The position numbers were made by a program, and so were the translations under genes. The notes beneath the pieces are model-generated. The model searched no databases and was not told the DNA's origin. It was given only the letters and a program-made list of their open reading frames with translations. Positions 1 to 11,106 of a stretch of 64,000 bases of DNA are shown here, one piece after another. The stretch covers positions 248,001 to 312,000 of the forward strand of contig QEOQ01000141.1 of NCBI GenBank assembly GCA_010279815.1, given 5' to 3'. Positions within the stretch are counted from its first letter, which is position 1; each line of letters starts with the position of its first letter. Origin of the DNA: Brachionus plicatilis (Eukaryota > Rotifera > Eurotatoria > Ploima > Brachionidae).

Positions 1-3000
1 CTTTTTAATTTAACAGTATGAAAATTTAACCAAATCAAAAAATTACATAAGTTCTTTTTACTAATAAAATAAATTTCTATTAATAAATATTTATAAAATT
101 TCACTGTTGGTCCGAAAATGCTCCTAAAAATTTTAATAGAATATTAGATTTCAGAACTTAAAAATGCCTCCTTGCAATTTTGAGAATTCACTAGATCTTC
201 AGAGATTGAAAATTTTGCAATTATTACTCTTGAATGTCTAGAATATTTAATGCAAAAATTAAATTTTTTATAAATTCAAACAATTTTTTTTCCAAATTTC
301 AGTCATAAATTAAATTCCACTTTGGAAAAAACTTACCTTGAATAAATATTTTTTCGAAGATAATTTGAACATCAAACAACAATACGAGATATGAATTAAA
401 AAATTAAATTATGACTAAAAAAAGAATTATAAAAAAAAGAGCTAAAAATTGTTTAGTTGTTATTTTTTAAATATTGACCGTAATTAAATTAGAAATATTT
501 TGTTGGATTGAGGTAACTATGAAAAAAATTATTACAGATTTTTAAAAAAGCTGATTTGCATTTTTTTAAAGATAAATTTCAACTTTGAAAAATTAAAGAA
601 TCCTTATTTAAATAGTTGTTGTAAAATCTCTTAATTTTGTGTTAGCCCCTAAGTGCTGATATATTTTGAGATTAAAAAAAAACGTAGTCCCATTCATACT
701 TTAAGGAATAGACACGTTACTTAATTTTTCTAATTTATATTTGAATAAAATTTTTTTTAATAATTTAAATACAAAAATTTACAAATAATAATGTCCTTCG
801 ACCGTAAAAAATATTTATAATAAAAACCAATTAATTACCAAATAATTAACATACAGTTGAAGAATATAATTTAAGTCAGAGTTCAAACAAAAAAAATCAG
901 ACAAATTCAGAACAAACTCGATTTTTTAAAATTTGGTTAAAATCTGTTTATAAGCATTGTGATCAATTTGACCGATTAAATTGGTTTATTTTCTTAGGTA
1001 GAATATACGAAAAATTCTATTAAATGTACTTTCAATAATATCTAGCCTCTAGCAATCTTATCTTAAAAAGATGACCTAATTGAGAATATTGCTTCAAAAA
1101 AAGGCCAGCTTAAATGGTACCGACTAGTCTAAATTCTAAAATTTAAAAAAAATTTTTTTAATATTAATTTATGAGATCAATTGTTAGTTCAAGTAAAGAT
1201 TAAATTTTTTTTTGAAAGTTATTTAAAAAAAAATAAAACTCGTATAGCTTTTAACTTATAAAAATAAATAAAAACACATATAAAAATATCAATAAAAGAC
1301 TTTTTCTTAAATTATATAGAACTTTTGTTAGAATCTATCTTGAATATGTAGCTTTGAAATGAATCTAATATAAAACGATTTAAATGGAATTGAAGAAATC
1401 AAATTTGAGCCAAGTATCAAAAAACTAAAGTAAAAAGGAAAGAAAAAATTTGAATTAATGATAAATCTATAATATTTAAAAAAAATTAGTTGAAAAAAAT
1501 TTTATCGACCTAATTTCAAGCTCTTGGAATCGCTTAAAAAAATTTGAATCAATTTTCAAATTCAAACAGCTTTTTTAACAAGCTTTAACATGTATTGTTA
1601 ATTTAGTTGTTTTAATTTGATATTTTTGTATTAAGTACACTCTTAATTTTAATCTGCATTTTTTTTAAAATTTTTTTGTAGATCAGACTCGAGTGTTGCC
1701 TTCCTTGAGGAAAAATCCAAAAAAAAAATAATTTTAAAATTAAACAAAAAACTTCAGTAAATTTAATTAAATAAAAATAATTTAATTAATATCTGTAATT
1801 TCTTGCGGAGCAATGCATGTTGTATTTTTCAGATTAAAATAATATTGATTGTTTTGGCCTTAAATCCTATTTCTTTTTAAAGTGTTGGTGCACATTTGGT
1901 AGAATGAGGCAACAATGACAAGGGCATCATAAATTTGAAACAAATAAAAAATCAAAAATGACAAAATTTGATATTTTTTTTTCTTTAATACTAAAATTGG
2001 TTTTATAAATTAAATCAGCCGATGTATTTTTAATATTTACCTAAATCCAGCTTTTGAAAAAAAAATACAAATGCACCCACACTGAAAAGTATGAAAATTT
2101 AATTGCAGACTATGTACAGAAGCTGAATTAAGGCAAAACATTAAATGTAAAACGGTAAAATATCCCATTTTATAACTATCCTTTTAATTTTGTTCTAAAA
2201 TTCACTATACCAAATGTTTGTTGCATTCAAATAAAATAAATTTAATATTAGAGGTTTTCTTTTTAATTATTATTTTTGTGTCTTTATGTTAAAAAATTTT
2301 ACAATATTCTTCATTAGCGAACTCAACTCTTTGAACTTTTTTTCGGCTTTAAATTAAATCTTTTCACCAATTGTTGACAACGAAAAGTAATTATATAATA
2401 TGAGTATAAAATTCTTATTTTATTAATTTCTATAGCTAGTTCTTTTTCTTTTCTCAACAAAATTAATTAAAGAAAAAATTAAATATCTCATTGCCATTTT
2501 AAATTTACAAATAAAAATATCGATTCATTCACTCAAGAATTAAAAAATTTTAATTTAATTTTAATTTAAACTTTTTTTGCATGGAAGATAAAAAATGGGG
2601 ATACTAATTATCTTAGTCACATTCTCTTATCTTGAGTTAAATAACAATTTTTTTTTAATTTCAAGTCAAAACCAAATAGGCCTGGCATATCAGTTAACGC
2701 CCAGTTAAAGGAATAGCAGTTATCAGTTAAAGGAAAATCTTTTTAAAGGTTTTAGCGGAATCAAGAAAAATCATAACTGAAATGAAACCTTATCTTAAGA
2801 TAAATATCTAAAAACACATTTATCAAAAAATAAAACATTATGGTATAAATAATTTTGGGTGAAAAATATTAAAAAAAATTAATTTACCAAAGAATTCTTA
2901 AGGTATTCACTTACTAAACAAAAAAAAGCTTCAAAATTTTTTTAAGAAAAAGAAATTAAAAATATATATTTCTAAATATTTCTAAAAAATAATTATTATC

Positions 3001-3775
3001 TAGCTACTAATTAAAAAAATGAATAATGGAATCAAAGTTCTGAAATAAGTTAGTCATCAAATAATAATCACATTACTAAGTAAGCATGGTGAGATCATTG
3101 CTAAAAATTTTTATGATCCTTTTGAATCGCTTCACTCTGATCGCATAATAGTCAAAGTTTTTGATTAAAATTTTGAACTTCATTTAAACTTGATTTAATT
3201 AATTATGTCAATTTAATTGGATAAATTTTATCAGAATTAAATTTTGATTTCATGATTAAGAGGCTGTTAAATTATTTAAAATGGATTTAAATTCGAATTT
3301 TAAGTTTTTTTTGAAAGTTATTTGATTTTGTTAAATATTCAAAAATATTGCGATAATTAAGGATAAATAATGTTTAATTTTAAAATTAAAAAAATTAACT
3401 TTCTAAAAAATAATTTTTATTTGCTTGTTCTTTGTTTCTTTTTACTTTCTTTAAAAAAAAAATTAGTTTTAATGTGTCTGATCTGATTTAAAATTATAAA
3501 TATAAACAATCAGAGGAGAATTTTTTTATATTTTATTCGAATTTTATTTTAAGAGATCAAATATTTTTTTATAAAGAAATTATTAGAAGATAAATTAAAA
3601 ACTTTTTTTATCATAATTTTAAACCAAAAAAATATGACAATCAGTACACGAGTATTTACTAAATTCAAAAAAAAAAGCACAAAAAATAACTTTAAACATT
3701 TGTTTTAAATTCTCGTTGCCTCTTTGTTGTTCTCAATTTATATGCCGTTCATTGAAACCGAATTCGAATTTTGCT
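1..3775. other. AT-rich intergenic stretch
   Basis: No reading frame on either strand resembles a known protein and no convincing inverted repeat was seen. The sequence is dominated by A and T runs with stop codons in every frame. It may hold regulatory sequence or distant untranslated regions, but nothing can be assigned. Confidence 0.5.
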
Positions 3776-4067
3776 TCAGGTTTTTATCTTATTATTGAAT
3801 TTATATTTGTTTGCTTTAAAAACACATTCAAAGTTACCTTCATCAGACATTTCGTTAGCTATTAAAGTGTCAACATCGAACAATAGTTGTTTAAATTTCT
3901 CAAACATCTTTAAAAAATTTTCAATATTTTAAATAAAATTCTTTAAAATTTACCTCTAACAGCCATTGAGTATCTGCTAGACAGTAATTTAGCAATTCGG
4001 TATTTTCATCAGTTGAATTACTGTTTTGATTATTCGAATCATTCAATTGGATTTTTATAGATTCGAT
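3776..4067 (-). CDS. C-terminal exons of an unidentified gene
   Basis: Two minus-strand exons join in frame. Exon 4067..3954 follows a TTTAAG acceptor and ends at a GAG/GTAAAT donor. Exon 3907..3776 follows an AAAG acceptor and ends in TGA. The joined peptide is about 81 residues, acidic then basic, with segments such as TELLNYCLADTQWLLE and MFEKFKQLLFDVDTLIANE, which look like amphipathic helices. A possible 24-nt intron inside the last exon is in frame and too short, so I read through it. Upstream exons should lie above 4.07 kb; none was found. The LINE end at 4.17-4.81 kb sits just upstream, so it either lies in an intron of this gene or has cut it. I do not recognise the family. Support comes only from clean splice signals, a continuous frame and non-AT-biased codons. 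Confidence 0.42.
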
Positions 4068-4164
4068 CTTAAATATTTTAATTTCTTAATTTTTAATTAT
4101 AATTTTTTGGTTAAATTCTTATTTCCAGATATTTATTTAATTTATGTCTTTTTTTTTTAAATAA

Positions 4165-4811
4165 ATATATACTTGTTTTGGGTCAAATAAAGAATTGTTT
4201 CAAGAGTCTTGGTCGAGAATCACTGAGACTCCTTTATACTTCACTTGTTAGACCACACTTAGAGTATGCAGTGAGTATGTGGCGCCCATATTTAAAGACA
4301 GATGTTAAGATCACAGAAAGAGTTCAAAGAAGAGCAACAAAGCTTGTAGATTTTACCAGAGTAAAACCGTATGAAGAGAGGTTGAAAGACTTAAATCTCA
4401 TGAGCCTTGAAAATCGTCGCCTGAGAGGTGATTTAATTCAAATGTATAAAATAGTTAATGGTCTAGAAAAAGTATCTCTAATGAATGGTATCAACTACAC
4501 TAAAAATAGCACAATAAACCTAAGAAGACCACATGACAAACGACTTGTCCGTGAAATAAATCGCAGAGGTTCATCAAGATATAATTTTTTAACAAACCGT
4601 TTGGCAAAGGATTGGAACAGTTTGACAAAAAATGCGATTAATGCGAAAACAATCAACAGTTTCAAAGCAACTATTGACAAAGAAGTGTTTGGATTAGTGA
4701 GAAGCAAAGACTGCCAAAGCCTTACACTAGATAAGGCTAAACGCCTCAGTGCGTTGGTATAGATAGAAATATCTATACTACAGTTCAACTACTACTACTA
4801 CTACTACTATG
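4165..4811 (+). mobile_element. 5'-truncated non-LTR retrotransposon (LINE), (CTA)n tail
   Basis: This is the 3' end of a LINE-like element: the last part of ORF2, a short 3' UTR containing a small hairpin (atagat...atctat) and a terminal (CTA)n run at about 4789-4810. The protein has the region downstream of the reverse transcriptase palm that is typical of Jockey/CR1/L2-type elements. The copy is severely 5'-truncated, as is usual for target-primed insertions. A second copy with the same style of ending is at 50.2-51.1 kb. Confidence 0.8.
4178..4762 (+). CDS. LINE ORF2 C-terminal fragment (post-reverse-transcriptase region)
   Basis: The open frame covers about 194 residues and ends in TAG before the (CTA)n tail. 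It has the conserved LINE block LYTSLVRPHLEYAVSMW followed by VQRRATKLV, then a segment like RRLRGDLIQMYKIVNGLE, and an end like NRLAKDWNSLT. These lie C-terminal to the polymerase active site, so neither the YADD motif nor the endonuclease is present. There is no true start codon; the frame runs in from the truncation point. It has no internal stop, so the insertion is fairly recent, but it cannot encode an active enzyme. It is not a host gene. Confidence 0.75.
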   Translation: MGQIKNCFKSLGRESLRLLYTSLVRPHLEYAVSMWRPYLKTDVKITERVQRRATKLVDFTRVKPYEERLKDLNLMSLENRRLRGDLIQMYKIVNGLEKVSLMNGINYTKNSTINLRRPHDKRLVREINRRGSSRYNFLTNRLAKDWNSLTKNAINAKTINSFKATIDKEVFGLVRSKDCQSLTLDKAKRLSALV

Positions 4812-7000
4812 TTTGTATTTAGAATTAAGGTAATGATAGCTCATGGAAGATATTTTTTCCAAGTTCCACTTTATTTTAGTTCCAATCAAGATTTATTTAA
4901 AAATTTGAATTTTTCAAGACATTTTTTTTGTGTTATTATATGAAACATATGGATTGACAGTTTTCAAAGTTGATGCCAATTTTATTTTAGTATGAAAATA
5001 ATTATTTATGAAATCAAAGTAATAATAAAGAATTAAAAAAAACTAATAAGTTTTATCGATGAAAGCTATTTGTGATGATAGAATCTAGTCCGATTACTCG
5101 TATTTTTTAGTTCAATCATTCTCTATCTAAATAAAAAACAGTGAACTGCGCTTTTATTTTAAAATGATTTAACTAAAAATTATCTAATTTTACAAATTTT
5201 TATTTTCTAAAATACATATTCTTTCAATTGATAGATATTATTACTTAAATAATTCTCTTTTTAAAAATGATTATTTGACTATCTAATTTTCTCAATATTA
5301 ATAATATCAATATTATCATGATTTGATAAATTTTATATTTTAAATTACTAGTAGTTAAAAAAAACGCCTTAAATTCTTAAAAATTTAAAAATAAACTTTA
5401 CGTTCAATTTTTTAAGTCATATCTTTCAATGCACAAAAATTTTCAAAGCATTTTCAAAAATTAATCAATATTTTAAAAGGCTAAAAATTATTCCCTGTTT
5501 ATTTTTCGATTTGTACTATTCTTACATTAAGATAATAAATACTTTTTGAAAAAATAAACAGTTAGTACAATTTTTGTCTTCTATAGTTTCCTTGGATTTG
5601 TTAAAGCTAAGGAAACTTTCATTTTCTCAGATTTTCTACAGAACAACTCATTACTCATTTTAATTTGTAAATGCTTTCATAAAATGTTTTAATTTTTTTA
5701 ATCAAAATCAATCAATACATAAAAATAATTGTGATACAAATCGGTAACTAGGAAAAATTATATTGGTTTTTAAACAAATTGAAAAATCATCATGCTAACC
5801 CAAAATGATCAAACAAATGTACAATCTTGTCAAAAAAAACAAAATTTTTGATTATTTCTAAAATACCGATCTAAATTTTGTAAAATTAAACAGACAATTT
5901 TAAAACTAAAATTAATAAAGGTTAATTTTTAAAATTTATCATGTTATTTATCTATGTAGCTTTATTACTCTATTACGCAAAACCGGTAAATCCAGTTTTG
6001 CACATATTTCATGATAAAAAAAGTAAAAAGTATTTAAGATAAGTTCATTAGAAAAGCTCATTGATTTTTTCAAAAACTAATAAAGCATATATTTAAACCT
6101 GTCAAAATTTAGCTTCGGGGCATTCGGGGAAATCTTTAGATTCAAATATCAAAGCGATAGTTAAAAGATTTCATTTGAGTCTAAAAATAAGGCATTTTTT
6201 TAGATCAATTTTAGCAAAGAGACCAAACTACAAAAATTTTTTTTTTAGTTTTAATATTATGACAAGTTCTTGAAAAATTAATTTACAGATGGGCCCAAAA
6301 AAAAATCAAATTGATATTAGAGCATTCAAATTAATATTTAAGAGAATTTAATTAAACATGCATAAAAATATAAAAAATATTAGTTATAAATTTAGAAGGC
6401 GTTCCTTGGGGTGAATACAATATTGATTTTTAAGAATTTTTTTTTGAAAATTAAAAAAAATTAAGTTCTATGAAAAGAATTGTCGATCGTAAAACTTAAT
6501 AAAAATTTTTTTTATATTTAATTTTAATTTAAATATATTATGATGATTTTTTTTGAAATTTTTCTCAATTCGAATTCGATTTTTAAGGAATTAAAAGTTG
6601 ATGTTGATAATAAAATTACTATTTTTCTATGGTAAGTGTAAAATTTACTTAAATGGACGTTAATTTAATTAAGTGTTTTTTTTTTGTGATTGATTTTATT
6701 TCAATATATAGATATATTTTATTTAACTTTTGACATTTTGAATGAAGTGAAAAAAAATTAAAATTAAGCATTAAAATTTAAGAATATTTTTTCTTAACAA
6801 AAAGGGCAAATGGAATTTTCTAGTTTTTCAAATTAAATTATTTCAAGAATTCAAACAATAAATTTGTTCACCCGAAATTAAAAATCGTTCATTTATTTCA
6901 CGGCCAATCAATTAAAGTTGAAAAATTTCAGTAAAAATTGAAAAATTTTTCCTATTCTAAATTTTTATCTTTCAAAAGAGAAAATATTTTTGTTCAATTT
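4812..7000. other. AT-rich intergenic stretch
   Basis: There is no supported gene. Stop codons are frequent in all frames. A small hairpin (agtttcctt...aaggaaact) lies near 5586-5618. Part of this stretch could be the 3' UTR of the DUF4211 gene (from 7.0 kb downwards) or introns of the unidentified gene at 3.8-4.1 kb. Confidence 0.45.
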
Positions 7001-9350
7001 TTACTCAATTTCACAGCTCTCATTTATTTAAATTTATAAGTTTAATCACATTTGTGACCAGATCCAATCTTTTAAGCAAACAAATACATAACAAAATTAC
7101 CTTCTGTGAACATATTTCCAGGTAGGCAACTTTAAAGTGTTTCAGTGAATGCAAATGATTTACATAATTACAAATTTTTGTGCATACTAAAAATTGCTTG
7201 TCGGCAACAATGGTACCAGCCAATGGTACCAATGTGTCCGAGTCGTATAAATTTCCGCTCAATTGCAGCAAATAATTGACATAAATGTCAGTGTCGTCAT
7301 AGGCCATGTTATCGTTCGACATGTCATAAAAATAATTCAATGATTCACATTTTTTGAACTTTTGCATTTGAGCGTTGTCAAAAGCAACTTTTTGAATCAA
7401 AATTTTGGGCTTATGCTCAAGCAGATACCTAAAATCGTCCTTAAATTCTATCATATTTTTGGTGTTGCCAAAAAAATTTTTAGCTTTACAATTCAAATTG
7501 GACACAAAATTATTAACACACGAAAACAAAGAATTGTATTTTTCGGTCAGTATTGTTTCGATGAATTCCATGGACGGCTTAAAGTACTCGTCCTGGATTT
7601 CTTTTATTTTTACCAAAAACTCTGTGTTCAAGTACTGACTTGACAACACTTGAATAAAAACATCAAAGGCCGACTTCAAGTCGTCGTAGGTAACTACGAC
7701 CACATTGGGGTTAGTTGAATCTGCAGCCGAGTTATTGGCATCGCTTGGCGCCGCGTTTTGATTCATTTGGCCTTCAATGGAAGATTGGCTATCTGGCATT
7801 AGGGCAGCGGCAATTTTGGCACTATTTTTTGGCTCATACTCAGACAGCACACCGACCACAATGTTATTGTTTTCAGTTTTGCCTTTTTCTTCCACTTTGA
7901 CCAACAAAAACTCGGATTTGTTAGCCGTATAATGGGCCAAAACATTGGCTGACTGGTGACAGCGCTCACCAGTCGACAACAAAACTGGCTCATACTTTTG
8001 CAGGTACTGTTCGTCCAGCACGCACCAAATGTCATAGTTGTCAAAATCACCGCTGAACGTTGGTTTATGGATCAAAAATTCGCCTTCGCCAAACGTCACA
8101 TTTTCCAGCTCATTTTGTTTGGCCAAATTGGAATTGGACTGACTGAACGTGGTTACACCAACTGATTGTTCCATTGTTTTACTCTGTTTGGTCTTTCCTT
8201 CCGCTTCAACTATTTTTATGTCATCGGTTGATTTTCGCTTCAGGTCATCGATTTGAGAGAGTTCCTTTTGCAAAATTTTGGCCTCTATCAATGGCTGATT
8301 TGTTTGACTGCTACTGCGGTAAGTGTGGTCATTTAGGGTTGCATTTTGAGCTGGAACGACGGCCGTAGTCTTGGAACTCGGCTCGACTAGTTCAGCTCTT
8401 AATTTGTTTGTATCGCTTTTTTCTATTTGTTTTACTTTTATTTGACTTGTGCCCGGATAGGAGGGCAAATTTTTGAACAAGGCCGGATTTATGCGGACAC
8501 CTTGGTTGTCATAGTGGTCTTTGTAGCTGTTTCTGTACTCGAAATTGTTCAACGGGTGCAGATTTTCCCTCCGACTAGAATTGTAGTAATTTTCTTTGTC
8601 ATTGCTGGAGCCATTTGAGTTGATGAGCGAAGTGTTGCCATTTGTGATGACAATTGGAGGACTTGGATTGTTGGGCACAGAATTTGTGTTTTGAGCGGAC
8701 AATTTCTGGTTGTTCAGATAAAAATTGTAGTAAATTGAGTCCTTGGGCTTTTTGTTTGTGTGCTCATTGCTGTTTATTTCCAAGGTTGGCTGTTTTTCTC
8801 CAGCCAAAAATCTCAAAAACGCGTCCTGATAGCTCATTTTCTTAGTGCTGTCCACTTTGTACTCGAATTGTTTGCGCTTGGGCGGGGGAGCATTGACCCG
8901 CTGGATGGACTCTTCGGCAAGAAGGTGATGGCTGTGGGCGGGCGACTGCTGCGCCGGGGTCTTGGACGCCACTGCCATTGTGCTGGTGGGCGCACTTGGC
9001 TGGCTGCTTTGAGAGTTTGTCTGATTTTGAAAAATGGCAGGATCCTGGAGTATGGCATTTATGTCCACATCTTTGTCCACTATCAAATACTGGATTGTGT
9101 TTGTGTTGTTGTTGGACGAAGAATTGTAGGCAGATGAGGAAGACACAGAATTGTTTGAGGTGTTGAGGATGTAAATTTGCTTGGTGTCGCCGAACTGCTC
9201 CTGCAGCTGAAGTATTAGCTCGTCGGAGACCACAGTCGAGTTGGAGTTTATGATGAGTGCGTCAGTGGTTGTTTGTCCCTGAGGTTGACTCGGGTTGTTT
9301 GTCGACACCATCACATTTTTGTTAAATTGATTCATTGTTTTCTGCGTCAA
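7001..9350 (-). CDS. DUF4211-domain nuclear protein, QSER1/PRR12-like
   Basis: The protein is 755-776 residues. Residues 1-150 are low-complexity (Asn, Ser, Gln). A basic cluster PPPKRK (155-160) precedes a short conserved block, SYQDAFLRFLAGEKQPTLE (173-191). A long disordered stretch follows, and the C-terminal region (about 555-750) matches the DUF4211 pattern of vertebrate QSER1 and PRR12: a YDSDTLVPL block, a KQFLVCTKICNYVNHLHSLKHFK block and a final ICSQK. In vertebrates these are chromatin-associated proteins; the role here is inferred from family. The open frame runs on to TGA at 7020, but a clean AAG/GTAATT donor follows ICSQK (exon end 7101). An 82-nt intron (7100-7019) would join a short last exon ending in TAA at 7001. 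I prefer that model, because the read-through tail is hydrophobic and unlike the family. The gene is divergent from importin-13. Family assignment is from remembered motif pattern. Confidence 0.72.
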
Positions 9351-11106
9351 GATTCATAAATACTCGGCACTCTCTCGGGCTGATGAGGATAAAAGAGCGT
9401 TCGAGTTGTTTTCTAGATGCTAATGTATTAGAATTAAAACATTAACTATTTTAAAAAAATTATTAAAAAAAAGGTGAACACAAATTCGAGCATAATTAAC
9501 AAGTTTGCTTGAGTGGTGTATGTGCACTTTTGCAGCATGCAACCATGGGTCTTACATTTGAAGCAATGCATCAAGACATTGTGCTAATGCACCCTCTGGG
9601 CGTTTAGTATATCTTGAGACTTTATATGTTCTAGTACATAGACTAAATTTGATTCACACAATGCAAATCTATATTTTATGATATTTTGCTATTGAAATTT
9701 TTTTTTCATATTAAATTTAGCTGATTGAAAATTCAAATATTATTTTTGTAAAATATTTTTAAGTAATTTGATTTTCGATCAACATCAAATGGACATCAGT
9801 CAAATACCATATACAACGGAAAATGCCGAAAAAGTATTTCAATTTTTTTTAACATTTTCTCAAAAACTTTAAAAAAAATTATGGCTCTTTTTTGTCGCTC
9901 GGAAAAATTTCTGAATACAGACCATCAATGAAGTTTGCTTAATTTGAACAAAATACTTACTTAATTTAATGCTAGCAGGAAACATTTTTTAAAATTGACG
10001 CCAAATACTTATAAAAAATCAATAGTTTTTTAATTTATTTCAATTTTTAAACTATCTTTTTTATTTTAAACAAAATTAGCTAAAAATTATGAATTCAGAA
10101 AGTTTTCAGTGAAAAATATTAATTTGTAATCCAGAAGCCAGAAGTAATTTTTTTGTCCGTGACTTAGGAATAATATTACCAGTTCTTGAATATAACATAA
10201 AAATGCATATCGTTGAAGCATTATAATGACAAGTTTTACCAAAAATTATATGAGTTCAATTAAGATTTTTTAATTTTCTTTTTATTTCAAGTTAAAATTA
10301 AAATCTGAAAATAATGCATTTTATTGACCCTATAGTCATATTAATTACCTAACTTTAAGAGAAGAATTTTTCATTAAAAAATTATTATCAAAATACCCTG
10401 ATCTGCAATTAATTTTTTTAATTATTAGATGTATCCTTTAATTATTTGATTTTTTTTTTAATCGAAAAATGTTTGTGATGAAAACTTAACCAACAGATTG
10501 AACACTTATTGAACTTTTTTAAAATAAAAAAAAATATTGATTGTCAAAAGGAATAATTTTTTTGCAGTAAAAATCATTATGTTTCGAATTACAAGAAACG
10601 AGGTCTTTTTAGACCGAAGGTCCTTTTAGTAGAAACAAGAATTCGGTTTAACAAAACAACAAATTAAGGACGCATACAAGCCTTTTGTATATTTTATACT
10701 TTTTGTTATATTTTTTATACCTTCTGTATATTAAGAATATTCAAGTCAAAATGCTAAGTCTTTACTCCTTAAAAATTAAAAAAATTTAATTGTCAATAAC
10801 TCATAGTCAAGAAATTATTTCTAAAATTTGACACCAATTCTTGCTGATATGGTCAGCCTTTAGCTAATCATTAAAAAAAATCAAATGATTTGTTTAATAA
10901 AAACAATAAGAACCTGATTTTAAGCATTTAAATTTGAAAATATTCCATCAAATTTTAAAAAATCATGAAATTGCATTTAAAATTTTAATTTATTTTTCAA
11001 TTGTAAAATTTAAAATATTTAAATATTCTTTAATTTTTTGAGAATGCATATCATTTTTAATCAAATTAAAATATATAAAATTTTTAAAAACTTAAACTAA
11101 TTCAAG
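9351..11106. other. Divergent intergenic region, DUF4211 gene / importin-13
   Basis: About 1.75 kb separates the two divergent genes. It should hold both promoters and the missing first coding exon of importin-13, which I could not locate. A 14-codon frame starting at 9543 (ATGGGTCTTACATTTG) is not supported as that exon. The first 200 bases upstream of the DUF4211 start are less AT-rich than the rest and are the likeliest promoter area. Confidence 0.4.

Noticed and set aside
3814..3837. 24-nt intron in the unidentified gene (GTAACT...AAAG)
   Set aside because: It is in frame with no stop and too short for normal splicing, so the exon is read through.
8654..9166. Plus-strand frames of 62-125 residues opposite the DUF4211 gene
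   Set aside because: They are shadows of a real coding strand with better codon use and family motifs.
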